A stretch of 64,000 nucleotides of DNA from Thalassotalea_E sp964620605 (GCA_964620605.1 CAZUHQ010000002.1:1-64000), one strand, 5' to 3'; positions 25,524-34,289 are shown, counted from the first letter of the stretch. Made by a program: numbers and translations. The notes: a model not told the origin generated them from the sequence alone.

Positions 25524-26693
25524 CTAGCCTTGCATTAACAGGAATTCGATGATTTTGTTCATATCGAGATCAAAATCATCGGCTCTGACACTCTTGACGA
25601 TATAGTCGTCATTACGGGCAAGGTCGATATCTTCTGTCATCACATAATGATGATGGGTGACATTGTAAAATGAGCGTACTTTCGGGCTAATCGGGTCTTC
25701 AGGGTTACGCTGTTCGACAATGGCGACCCGGTTGGAGTTGAGCTCTACCAGGGAGCCGACCGGATAAACGCCCATGCATTTGATAAACAAGTCCACCAAT
25801 CGCTGATCCAGTTCTCCTTTAATTGCTAAGCTGCGTAAAATGTTAAACGCTTTGACGTGACTGTAACCCTTTTTATAACAACGATGTGCAGTTAACGCGT
25901 CGAAGATGTCGCAAATGGTGATCATTCTGCCATAGGTAGAAATTTCCTTCGCCGGTAAATGATAGGGATAACCGCTGCCATCGAGTTTTTCATGATGCAG
26001 CGCCGCTACCTGCAGGCTTAATTCTGACACCCCAGGGCTGGCCTTGATGGTTTCGATGGAATGATTAACATGAGTTTTCATGATGACAAATTCTTGCTCG
26101 GTCAGCTTTGTCGGTTTATTGAGAATATCACCCGGCACTTTGATTTTGCCAACATCATGTAAGAAGGCACCAATGGCGAGCTGTTGAATAGTGTTTTTAT
26201 CAATTTTTAAAAAGCGGGCAAAAATCGTCATTAAAATGGAGACTGAAACCGAATGCTCCAGCAAGTATTCATCTTTATTTCTCAGGTTGATAACACAGGC
26301 CAGGGTATCGGAGTTTTTAAAGATTTCCGCCATGGTTTTATCTGTGATTTCGGCTATCGGTGCTATATCTAGCGCCAGACCTTCCTGGGCGTCGGCAAAC
26401 ACTTGCCGCTGAATTTCCTTGGATTGCTCAAAAATTTCCTTGGCTTTACGAACATCAAAGATCAGCGGGGCAGTGTCTTGACCTTGATGGTCACTCGGGG
26501 CTTTTCGTTGTAGAAATTTGGTTTTACTTTTATCGATTAAAACCGTTTCAACGCCTTTATTTTTTAAATGCTCAATCACGCCATCGTTTTTAATATGGCC
26601 TGACTGAGTTAAGGCATAATTGGCTTGTTGCTTTACTATGTCGACGACATAATGACCCACTTGGAGTTCAGTAATAGAAATTTCAACAATCAT
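25524..26693 (-). CDS. HD-GYP domain c-di-GMP phosphodiesterase
   Basis: Cytoplasmic phosphodiesterase predicted to hydrolyse cyclic di-GMP. An N-terminal DUF3391-like domain (MIVEISITELQVGHYV onward, about 1-130) precedes an HD-GYP domain with the HD motif FLHDVGKIKVP and the full signature HHEKLDGSGYP. The frame extends to a TTG at 26711, but the ATG at 26693 gives the usual DUF3391 start; neither has a clear ribosome-binding site at good distance. The gene follows a GGDEF gene by only about 17-35 bp, so a synthase and a hydrolase are made together. Confidence 0.9.
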   Translation of the reverse strand: MIVEISITELQVGHYVVDIVKQQANYALTQSGHIKNDGVIEHLKNKGVETVLIDKSKTKFLQRKAPSDHQGQDTAPLIFDVRKAKEIFEQSKEIQRQVFADAQEGLALDIAPIAEITDKTMAEIFKNSDTLACVINLRNKDEYLLEHSVSVSILMTIFARFLKIDKNTIQQLAIGAFLHDVGKIKVPGDILNKPTKLTEQEFVIMKTHVNHSIETIKASPGVSELSLQVAALHHEKLDGSGYPYHLPAKEISTYGRMITICDIFDALTAHRCYKKGYSHVKAFNILRSLAIKGELDQRLVDLFIKCMGVYPVGSLVELNSNRVAIVEQRNPEDPISPKVRSFYNVTHHHYVMTEDIDLARNDDYIVKSVRADDFDLDMNKIIEFLLMQG

Positions 26694-26728
26694 AATAAGA
26701 TCAAGTAACAACTTCCCTCTAATTTGAT

Positions 26729-27781
26729 TTATTCGCTATGTTGAGTGTGTTTGGCCTTGCTTAAGTATAGTTGCTGATCGGCATTTTTTAATAACTGATC
26801 AATAGTTTGATTGCCGTCACTAGTGGCAACACCGCAACTGATGGTGATATCGAGTAATTTATCTTGGTACGGCATTGGATGTTCGATGAAAAACTGGCAC
26901 AGGCGTTTCGCCACTAAACTGGCTTCACTAAACGACTGATTGGTCAGCATAATGACAAACTCATCGCCGGCATAGCGAAAGCAGCGATCGTTTTCCCGGA
27001 TCAGTTCAGACAAACTGGTGGCAACATAGGTCAGCACCTTGTCGCCACAGTCATGACCATAAGTATCGTTAATTGCCTTGAACTTGTTACAATCGATAAA
27101 CAACAGTGAAAAGTAGCTACCATAACGCTTTTGGCGGATCAGCTCTTCACTGAGGCAAATTTCCATTAACCGCCGGTTAGCTACCTTAGTTAAGCGATCA
27201 TAATGCGCCATATGGTCTAACTGTTCGCGAATTAACACATTGGACAGACACAAGCTGACTTTGACTGCCAGCTGCTGTAAGTGAAAGGTGCCTAATTGTG
27301 GCGTGAACCTATCCGGGTTGAGATCGCAAAACAGCAGGCTGCCAAATAATTTACCTTCTAAAGTCAGTGGTGTTAATGCAATGGACTTGGCGTTAGGTAC
27401 TAAGGAGGCCGGTAACAAATGTTGATATTGGTTTAACTGGTTGCTGAGAAAAGGCTGATTGTCCGGGTGGTATTTTTTCAGGGTTTCGGATGAAACCTGC
27501 TTGCTATTTGCCTGGTGCCAGCTAGATTGCAAATTACTGTTTAATAAATAGCTAAGCGGTGGCGGTGAAGCTAATAACAGATAAATACCTGACAGGGAAA
27601 ATTTTTCCTGGATCAATTCCAGCAGGTTCTTTAATAGTTGTTCACTGGACTGGGCGCTTAATACTGCGGTTTCGATCTCAAACAATTTTTGCGCTATGGC
27701 TTCATTTTGCTTGGAATATTCGAGTAGCCGTTCAAGCTCTGCATGCAATTGTTCTACTGTTTTTGCCATAACCTCAGACAC
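26729..27781 (-). CDS. GGDEF diguanylate cyclase with N-terminal GAF/DUF484-like sensor
   Basis: Predicted to make cyclic di-GMP from two GTP. The 350-residue product has an N-terminal coiled coil (about 5-45), a GAF-like sensor domain (about 45-185) and a C-terminal GGDEF domain with the active variant YAGDEFVIML. Five residues upstream is REND, a proper I-site for product inhibition, so the enzyme is probably active and feedback-controlled. The start may be GTG at 27781 or ATG at 27769. It is divergent from motX and lies upstream of the HD-GYP gene in the same operon. Confidence 0.9.
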   Translation of the reverse strand: MSEVMAKTVEQLHAELERLLEYSKQNEAIAQKLFEIETAVLSAQSSEQLLKNLLELIQEKFSLSGIYLLLASPPPLSYLLNSNLQSSWHQANSKQVSSETLKKYHPDNQPFLSNQLNQYQHLLPASLVPNAKSIALTPLTLEGKLFGSLLFCDLNPDRFTPQLGTFHLQQLAVKVSLCLSNVLIREQLDHMAHYDRLTKVANRRLMEICLSEELIRQKRYGSYFSLLFIDCNKFKAINDTYGHDCGDKVLTYVATSLSELIRENDRCFRYAGDEFVIMLTNQSFSEASLVAKRLCQFFIEHPMPYQDKLLDITISCGVATSDGNQTIDQLLKNADQQLYLSKAKHTQHSE

Positions 27782-27957
27782 AGGTAAGTCACTTTGTCAT
27801 GCCAGTCATTGTGTAACTTTCATCCATTGAGCGCAAGCAAATATTAGCTGTGGTTGATTGCACTACTAAGCTTTAGCACTTGGTACTAATTTTGCTGTAT
27901 TTTTAGTAACTCGGAGTTTTTTCGTGCTTGGCTAACAAATTAGTCAAATGCTTGGCT

Positions 27958-27986
27958 TAAATTTTTACTGAAACTGTCGATATAAT
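27958..27986 (+). promoter_or_regulatory. Candidate motX promoter (sigma-28-like or sigma-70)
   Basis: TAAATTTT (27958-27965) is followed after 10 nt by GTCGATAT (27976-27983), close to the flagellar FliA pattern TAAA - N - GCCGATAA but one base short in spacing. The same region also contains TATAAT (27981-27986), a sigma-70 -10 box without a clear -35. Confidence 0.35.
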
Positions 27987-28014
27987 ACTAATGCTGTGTT
28001 TAAAGAGGATTGAT

Positions 28015-28632
28015 ATGCGTTTATTTCGCTTAATGTTAGCTGTGTGCGCTTGTTGTGCTTATCCGGTGCAAGCACAAAAGGTAGATGTGGTTCAGGTCTA
28101 TACAGATAATCAGCTGCTTGATTTGATTAAGGAAAATAAACATCTAGGGCAAGTGGTGCTGGACGAATGTCAGCTAGTACAAGATATTGAAGCGCGTGCT
28201 GTGATTGCGAAAAAACCGGCATATGAGTTTTTATGGGGCGATATGCTGGCCTATGGCGTTTGTGTTAAAAAGAATGTTGAGCTCGGTCTGCATTATATGA
28301 GGCAGGCCGCCGATCAAGGTTTACCTCAAGCGCTGGAGCAGCTAGGACGTTATTACCATGTCGGCAAATTTATGCAGCCGGATGTCCGCCAGGCGATTAT
28401 TTTTTTAAAAGAAGCGGCAAGCCTTAACAATTTAAACGCGCAGATTCGCCTTGCAGAAATTTATAATACCGGCGAAGGTAGCCCGTTAGATTACCCAGAG
28501 CTTTATGCTCAGCTTCATCACTCGGTGACCGACGATAAAGCAACTCATCAAAAAATCACGCAGTTGTTAGCGAAATTAGCAGATAAAATGCCGGAACGGG
28601 TGGTTAATGCCGCGAAAAAAGGCAAATATTAA
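28015..28632 (+). CDS. motX: MotX, sodium-driven polar flagellar motor protein
   Basis: Periplasmic T-ring component that holds stator units of Na+-driven polar flagellar motors of the Vibrio type. The product (205 residues from 28015) has a signal peptide ending PVQAQ, then the MotX hallmarks DECQLVQDIEARA and KPAYEFLWGDMLAYGVCV, and Sel1-like repeats (HYMRQAADQGLPQALEQLGRYY and following). AGAGGA 5 nt before the ATG at 28015 supports that start over the ATG at 27991. It lies upstream of rnr, as recalled for Vibrio. The stop codon falls inside the left end of a repeat element (28625-28810). Confidence 0.88.
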   Translation: MRLFRLMLAVCACCAYPVQAQKVDVVQVYTDNQLLDLIKENKHLGQVVLDECQLVQDIEARAVIAKKPAYEFLWGDMLAYGVCVKKNVELGLHYMRQAADQGLPQALEQLGRYYHVGKFMQPDVRQAIIFLKEAASLNNLNAQIRLAEIYNTGEGSPLDYPELYAQLHHSVTDDKATHQKITQLLAKLADKMPERVVNAAKKGKY

Positions 28633-28810
28633 GGCTGTGTTTTTTTAGTTGTGCTACTAACTCTGGCCTATCTATACATAAAGATGTTGCTATGGGAATA
28701 AAAGCAAGCATCACCAGCATGGATGCTGGTGTTGAGCTCCCATAGGCGGATTCTGCGTCTTGCTTGTTTATCTAGCAACAGCTATTTGGGATATAGCTGT
28801 GTTAAATATT
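28625..28810. repeat. MITE-like structured repeat, copy 1
   Basis: A ~186 bp element bounded by AATATT on both sides. A core from GTTGCTA (28686) to TAGCAAC (28779) encloses a perfect hairpin CACCAGCAT-gg-ATGCTGGTG (28712-28731) and a stem AAGCAAG (28702-28708) / CTTGCTT (28759-28765). A related copy lies at 59149-59330, including the left arm and the right end. The left end overlaps the motX stop codon and the right end is about 65 bp before the rnr coding region. No transposase and no clear target-site duplication is seen. Confidence 0.75.
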
Positions 28811-28875
28811 GACTAATTATTAATAAAAGCATGAACATTTAATGGTTTGCGATATAATTAGCACAAACCATTGTT

Positions 28876-31299
28876 ATAAGTACCACTACCATTAAAGATC
28901 CACACCAGGCGCGTGAAGCGCAAAAATATGATAACCCGGTTGCTAGTCGTGAACTGCTGCTTGAGATCATTGAAAAATCTACTACGCCGCTGACCTTTAA
29001 AGCGATAGTTAAACTTTTAAATTATCAGAGCGAAGAGCACCTGATTGGTTTAAAACGACGTTTAAGGGCGATGGAAAATGCCGGCCAGCTAGTGTTTAAC
29101 AAATTTAAACAATACGCCATTGCACCGAAAAATCATTTATTAACGGGTAAAGTTACCGGGCATAGAGACGGTTATGGTTTTTTTACTCCGGATGTGCCGT
29201 CAGGCGCTAAAAAATCGAAAGACTTGTTTATTTCTTCCCATGAAATGCAGCGGGTCATTCACGGCGATGTTGTCGAAGCTATCCTGGTGGATCGCACCGA
29301 CAGAAAAGGCCGTCAGGAAGTGAAAATTCTCGATGTTATTGAGCCGCGCAAGGCAGGGATTGTTGGTCGCTTTTTCGTCGAACATAATATCTATTTTGTT
29401 GTCCCGGATGATGCCCGCATCAAACAGGATATCTTGATCGACCCGAATGAAAAACTTGGCGCCCGTCATGGGCAAATGGTCGTGGTAGAGCTTACTCAAA
29501 GGCCATCAAAGCGTCATAATGCGGTTGGGAAAATCGTAGAAGTGCTGGGTGAGCATATGGCGCCGGGCATGGAAATTCAAATAGCCTTGCGTGAACACGA
29601 TCTGCCGCATCAGTTTTCAGCCGAGGTTCAGCAAGAAATCTCTGAGATTGCCGATGAAGTGCCGGAAGAGGCCAAACAGCACAGAGTTGATTTACGCGAC
29701 TTGCCGTTGGTGACCATTGATGGTGAAGATGCCCGAGATTTTGATGATGCGGTTTATTGTCGACCCAACGGTGATGGCAGTTGGCAATTATGGGTAGCGA
29801 TTGCCGATGTCAGCTATTATGTCAGACCGGGCACTGCACTGGATGATGAAGCGATAGCTCGTGGCAATTCGGTATATTTCCCGAGTCAGGTGATTCCTAT
29901 GTTGCCGGAAAAACTGTCAAACGGTTTGTGTTCGTTAAACCCTGATGTCGACCGTCTTTGTATGGTGTGTGAAATGACGATTAGTGCCAAAGGGAAACTG
30001 ACTGACAATAAATTCTATCCAGCTGTGATGCGTTCAAAAGCCCGTTTTACCTATACTAAGGTCGCGGCGATTCTCGATGGCGATCAAGACTTAAGAGAGC
30101 AATATGCACCTTTAGTAAAAGATCTGGAACATCTGCATCAACTTTATGCGCTGTTAGTCAATGCCAGGGAACAAAGGGGCGCGATTGCTTTTGAAACCGA
30201 AGAGTCACGTTTTATTTTTAATGCTGACCGCAAGATTGAGGCAATAGAACCGTTAGTCCGTAACGATGCCCATAAGATCATCGAAGAATGCATGATTTTA
30301 GCCAATGTCGCTACCGCTAAGTTTATCGAGCAGCATCAGATGCCGGGCTTGTTTCGGATACATGATAAGCCTAGTGAAGACAAGTTTAACAACTTTGTTA
30401 GTTATCTGGCGGAACTTGGTTTGCAAATGCCACGCAGTAGCAGTGACGATGGTTTACCTGAGCCAAGAGATTACAGCAATATTCTGACTAAGGTTCAAGG
30501 GCGACCGGATCAGGAACTGATCCAGACCATGTTGCTGCGTTCGATGAAACAGGCGGTGTATCAAAGTGAAAATATCGGTCATTTTGGTTTGGCGTTAGAA
30601 TCTTATAGTCATTTTACCTCGCCGATTCGGCGCTACCCTGACTTAGTGATTCACCGGGTGATCAAGGCGATTTTACAATCACAAACGAATAGCCCGGCTA
30701 ATGATGGCTGCTACAGCTATGATGAACAGGCGGTTGCCGAGCTCGGTGAGCATTGTTCGATGACCGAACGCCGCGCCGACGATGCGACCCGCGATGTCGC
30801 GGATTGGCTAAAATGTGAATTTATGCAAGATCATGTCGGTGATAGCTTTACCGGGGTGATTTCAACCGTCACCAACTTTGGTTTATTTGTCCGTTTAGCA
30901 GATCTGCATATTGAAGGGCTAGTGCATATAACCTCACTTGGCCGAGACTTTTATCATTTTGATGATGTTCGCATGTGTTTAAGCGGTGAAAAATCCGGGA
31001 ATAAGTTCCATGTCGGTGATGTCCTGGAAGTGCAAGTGGCTGCGGTTAACCTGGACGAGAAGAAAATTGATCTGGTGTTAGCGGGGGACAATGCCATTAT
31101 CAGCAGAGCCAAGCCTCTGCCGGTTAAAACAGCGACAGGGAAAAACAAAGCGGGCAAAGGCAAAGCTACAGCTAAGTCGGATAAAGCAGGACAAGATAAA
31201 AGTAAAAAGAGCAAAACGAAAAAAGAAAAACCGAAAGCGGCTAAACGCAAGGCGCGAAAAGCCCGGCCGGGGAAAAATGCCCGCAAGGCTAAAAATTAA
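28876..31299 (+). CDS. rnr: RNase R, 3'-5' exoribonuclease
   Basis: Processive exoribonuclease that degrades structured RNA, important in cold and for mRNA/rRNA quality control. The domains are in family order: N-terminal helix-turn-helix, cold-shock domains, RNB catalytic domain with TIDGEDARDFDDAVYC, S1 domain (about GVISTVTNFGLFVRLADLHIEG) and a Lys-rich tail (about the last 60 residues). The conserved N-terminus (KDPHQAREAQKYDNP, matching E. coli RNase R) is encoded upstream of the first in-frame ATG at 29071, yet no ATG, GTG or TTG is in frame there; 28876 (ATA) is a placeholder start. The frame is open from 28858. rlmB follows after 27 bp. Confidence 0.9.
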   Translation: MSTTTIKDPHQAREAQKYDNPVASRELLLEIIEKSTTPLTFKAIVKLLNYQSEEHLIGLKRRLRAMENAGQLVFNKFKQYAIAPKNHLLTGKVTGHRDGYGFFTPDVPSGAKKSKDLFISSHEMQRVIHGDVVEAILVDRTDRKGRQEVKILDVIEPRKAGIVGRFFVEHNIYFVVPDDARIKQDILIDPNEKLGARHGQMVVVELTQRPSKRHNAVGKIVEVLGEHMAPGMEIQIALREHDLPHQFSAEVQQEISEIADEVPEEAKQHRVDLRDLPLVTIDGEDARDFDDAVYCRPNGDGSWQLWVAIADVSYYVRPGTALDDEAIARGNSVYFPSQVIPMLPEKLSNGLCSLNPDVDRLCMVCEMTISAKGKLTDNKFYPAVMRSKARFTYTKVAAILDGDQDLREQYAPLVKDLEHLHQLYALLVNAREQRGAIAFETEESRFIFNADRKIEAIEPLVRNDAHKIIEECMILANVATAKFIEQHQMPGLFRIHDKPSEDKFNNFVSYLAELGLQMPRSSSDDGLPEPRDYSNILTKVQGRPDQELIQTMLLRSMKQAVYQSENIGHFGLALESYSHFTSPIRRYPDLVIHRVIKAILQSQTNSPANDGCYSYDEQAVAELGEHCSMTERRADDATRDVADWLKCEFMQDHVGDSFTGVISTVTNFGLFVRLADLHIEGLVHITSLGRDFYHFDDVRMCLSGEKSGNKFHVGDVLEVQVAAVNLDEKKIDLVLAGDNAIISRAKPLPVKTATGKNKAGKGKATAKSDKAGQDKSKKSKTKKEKPKAAKRKARKARPGKNARKAKN

Positions 31300-31326
31300 C
31301 TAAGTAGTGAGTTAGAGTAGAATTTT

Positions 31327-32082
31327 ATGGCGAAAAATGATGAGTTAGTGTTTGGCATTCATGCGGTTAACGAATTGATAAAACAGGCGCCAGAGCGTTT
31401 TATCGAGCTGTTTTTATTAAAGGGCCGCGATGACGAACGCTTACAAACTATCGTTAATTTATCTCGTAAATATGGCATTGCCGCGCAATTGGTTAATCGT
31501 AAAGTGCTGGACGATAAAACCCGGGGTGAACAGCATCAGGGTGTAGTTGCGCGGGTTAAACCGGGCAAGCAATACAGTGAAGCGGATCTGGACGATATTC
31601 TTGCCGAGGCAGAACAACAAGGTGTAGCGCCATTTTTATTGATCCTTGACGGTGTTACTGACCCACATAACCTTGGAGCCTGCCTGCGTAATGCCGATGC
31701 TGCCGGAGTACAGGCGATAATCGTTCCTAAAGACAATGCCGCCAGATTAACGGCTACCGTGCGAAAAGTAGCGGTGGGTGCGGCAGAAACCGTTCCCTTG
31801 GTGCAAGTGACTAACTTGGCTCGCACAATGAAACAATTACAGCAAATGGGGGTGTGGATTATCGGCACTGCTGGCGAGACTGATACCAGTCTTTATGATG
31901 TTAAGTTATCTGGCCCTATGGCACTGGTGATGGGAGCGGAAGGTAAAGGCATGCGCAGACTGACCCGGGAACATTGCGATCAGTTGGTGAAATTGCCGAT
32001 GGCAGGCTCAGTCTCCAGTTTAAATGTTTCTGTGGCAACCGGTATTTGTCTGTTTGAAATCGTCCGGCAACGTCTGGGCTGA
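31327..32082 (+). CDS. rlmB: 23S rRNA (guanosine-2251-2'-O)-methyltransferase
   Basis: SpoU/TrmH-type knotted methyltransferase that 2'-O-methylates G2251 in the peptidyl-transferase P loop. The 251-residue product has an N-terminal substrate-binding domain (FGIHAVNELIKQAPERF) and the knot motifs DGVTDPHNLGACLRNADAAG, MGAEGKGMRRLTREHCD and the SVSSLNVSVATGICLFE signature. It directly follows rnr, as in E. coli, so the two RNA enzymes are co-expressed. Confidence 0.97.
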   Translation: MAKNDELVFGIHAVNELIKQAPERFIELFLLKGRDDERLQTIVNLSRKYGIAAQLVNRKVLDDKTRGEQHQGVVARVKPGKQYSEADLDDILAEAEQQGVAPFLLILDGVTDPHNLGACLRNADAAGVQAIIVPKDNAARLTATVRKVAVGAAETVPLVQVTNLARTMKQLQQMGVWIIGTAGETDTSLYDVKLSGPMALVMGAEGKGMRRLTREHCDQLVKLPMAGSVSSLNVSVATGICLFEIVRQRLG

Positions 32083-32101
32083 TTTTGTTTTAGCGAAAAA
32101 G

Positions 32102-32971
32102 TTAAGGATATAGTTTGAGCCAGTATTTATTATCTAGTGCGATTGTTTCTTCTGACAAATCCTGATTAGTGAGATGAAGGTATTGTTTATCGCGCCATTG
32201 AGTTAGTGGAAACAGTTGTTTGGTAGCCGGGTGATTCTTCATCATTTGCATTAATTGCCCGTTGGCAATTAATTGTCTTAACCCATATTCCAGCTGTTTG
32301 GCGAGTTCAGGCTTGTTTTGATTGACGAAAAAATAAATAGCGAATGGATAATGGATGATTAGTTGATCAAACATCATTAATTGCGGGAATTTTTTCCTGA
32401 CAATCGATAGTTCAGAATAACCTTCAAAAATTGCTCGCGGAAAGTAATCACAGCGCTTAAACGAGAGCATTTTATACATAGCATCAAAGCGGGTTATGCG
32501 AGAAACCTTAAAGCCGTTACTTTCTAAAATATCCGAGTCTGGCCAATGCTCCCCTTGACAGGCGGTTAGAGATTTTAGTTGTTTAGGTTGTTTTAACAGT
32601 TTGTTAAACATTGCTAAATCGTCCTGATGAATAACTGAAACTCTATAGCCTAATAACCCTCTGAATAGCGGAATGCGAATCGGGATAAATCTGGCTTCTC
32701 GCTCGCGGTTGGTGCCGCTCCAAAATACATCAACCATTCCTTGGGCAAGTAAATTTAATGTGCGTCCCTGGGTAGTGCGTTTTATATTAATGATAGTTAG
32801 TGAGCTCGCGGGATATTCTGAGCTGCTAGCAGCCAAGGCTTGTGATATCAGCTCTATGTAGTAGTCATAGGCAATATCTTCTTCTGCCTGTTTGCCGATG
32901 ACACGTACCTGATCAGCGAGCGAGGTGTGTGAAATAACATAGAAGATTAGCAGCAGTAAATAACGATACAC
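32102..32971 (-). CDS. Periplasmic solute-binding protein (SBP_bac_3-like)
   Basis: A 289-residue secreted protein with a signal peptide (cleavage near SHTSLA) and a two-lobe type II periplasmic-binding layout: VRVIGKQAEEDIAYDYYIELI at the start, GMVDVFWSGT and a C-terminal LRQLIANGQLMQMM helix typical of extracellular solute-binding family 3. No permease or ATPase gene is beside it, and the binding residues for amino acids are not clearly kept, so it may act in sensing rather than uptake. It is divergent from another lone binding protein. Confidence 0.75.
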   Translation of the reverse strand: MYRYLLLLIFYVISHTSLADQVRVIGKQAEEDIAYDYYIELISQALAASSSEYPASSLTIINIKRTTQGRTLNLLAQGMVDVFWSGTNREREARFIPIRIPLFRGLLGYRVSVIHQDDLAMFNKLLKQPKQLKSLTACQGEHWPDSDILESNGFKVSRITRFDAMYKMLSFKRCDYFPRAIFEGYSELSIVRKKFPQLMMFDQLIIHYPFAIYFFVNQNKPELAKQLEYGLRQLIANGQLMQMMKNHPATKQLFPLTQWRDKQYLHLTNQDLSEETIALDNKYWLKLYP

Positions 32972-33146
32972 ATTAATTATTTCATTGTTATTAAACCTAT
33001 AGAGTTAACTATAGCAATTATTTTTCTGCTAACCGCATGATGGTGTTTTCTGTTAATTTTCAATAATTACACTAGAATTATTTAACAAGCGCCAGTGCAT
33101 ATCCTCTGTTTGGGTAATGAAGCTACACTTATATCGTTAGTCTTAT

Positions 33147-34289
33147 ATGACCATAGTTAATGCTTGTATGAAAAGGTTTTGCGTATTAGTACTGATGTTA
33201 TTTAGTGCTATGGCACCTGCATCTGGCGATAAAGTGCCGACCATTAACCTTGCGGTGTCAAATGCTATGTCTGGCCCTGCGTCTCAGCTCGGGACTCGGC
33301 TTAATCAAGGAGCCAGTGCCTACTTTGGGCGGGTGAATCGCGATGGCGGTATTGCCGGGCAGGAAATTCGTTTGCTGGTGCGTGATGATGGTTACGAACC
33401 CTTTAAAACACTGAAAAACACCCAATACTTTTTACAGCAGCAAGATATTTTTGCCTTTTTCAATTATGTTGGCACCCCAACTACCCATGCGATACTGCCG
33501 TTAATTAAAAAAAGCCAGTTGCCGTTTTTAATGCCGTTTACCGGGGCTGATTTTTTACGCTCCCCGGTAGTTGATAATATTTTTAATTTGCGCGCCAGTT
33601 ATTTCCAGGAAGCACAAACGCAAATCGATTATTTAGTGAATGAGCAAAAAGTCATTAATATCGGCTTGCTTATTCAGGCGGATGATTTCGGCGCGGCAGT
33701 TGAGCGTGGTTATATCAAAGCGATGCAAGCCCATCAGTTAGAGCCGACGATAGTTACTCGTTACCGGCGTAATACCACAGATATTTCGCTAGCCTTCGAG
33801 CTGTTAAAAAAACACAATGTTGAGGCGATAGCGTTTGTCGGCACCTATGAGCCGCTGGCTGAGCTGATCAATATGGGGCATCAGCATGACTTTACGCCAT
33901 TTTTTACTACTGTCTCTTTTGTCTCCAGCAGTGATTTGTTTCGCCGTATTAAACAACCGAGTCGCTTGTTCGTGACTGAAGTGATGCCAGATCCCTATTT
34001 ATGCCAATGGGCGATTTGTCGATTGTTTATCTCTGACATGAAAAAGCTCGGCATTACCGCCGTTGACCAGGTGCAACTGGAGGGCTACCTTAATGCCTAT
34101 GTCGTTGCCGAAGTGCTTAAGCGGTGCCAGAAAACCCTGACGACTGAATGTTTTGTTACACAATTAACGAATTTTCAATTAACCATTGAAGACTTAACTA
34201 TTCGTTTTTCAAAAAACGATCATCAGGGTCTGGATAAGGTCTACCTAAATTTTTTCGATTATAGCAAGGTTAATTCCACTGCTAAGTAA
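33147..34289 (+). CDS. Periplasmic binding protein, LivJ-like (Peripla_BP_6 type)
   Basis: A 380-residue secreted type I binding protein. After a signal peptide (KRFCVLVLMLFSAMAPASG) come NLAVSNAMSGPASQLGTRLNQGASAYFG and GGIAGQEIRLLVRDDGYEP, classic for branched-chain amino-acid/amide binding proteins, and FFNYVGTPTTHAILPLI in the second lobe. The ATG at 33168 would also give a good signal peptide; neither start has a strong ribosome-binding site. No transporter genes accompany it, so its ligand and partner are unknown. It lies between rlmB and rpsF, an unusual place. Confidence 0.8.
   Translation: MTIVNACMKRFCVLVLMLFSAMAPASGDKVPTINLAVSNAMSGPASQLGTRLNQGASAYFGRVNRDGGIAGQEIRLLVRDDGYEPFKTLKNTQYFLQQQDIFAFFNYVGTPTTHAILPLIKKSQLPFLMPFTGADFLRSPVVDNIFNLRASYFQEAQTQIDYLVNEQKVINIGLLIQADDFGAAVERGYIKAMQAHQLEPTIVTRYRRNTTDISLAFELLKKHNVEAIAFVGTYEPLAELINMGHQHDFTPFFTTVSFVSSSDLFRRIKQPSRLFVTEVMPDPYLCQWAICRLFISDMKKLGITAVDQVQLEGYLNAYVVAEVLKRCQKTLTTECFVTQLTNFQLTIEDLTIRFSKNDHQGLDKVYLNFFDYSKVNSTAK

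Noticed and set aside
28842..28893. A small 17-codon reading frame before rnr as leader peptide
   Set aside because: It starts upstream of the likely transcription start at the TATAAT and has no ribosome-binding site.
30954..31286. Antisense reading frame over the rnr tail
   Set aside because: Arises from the Lys/Ala-rich codons of the RNase R tail; no independent support.
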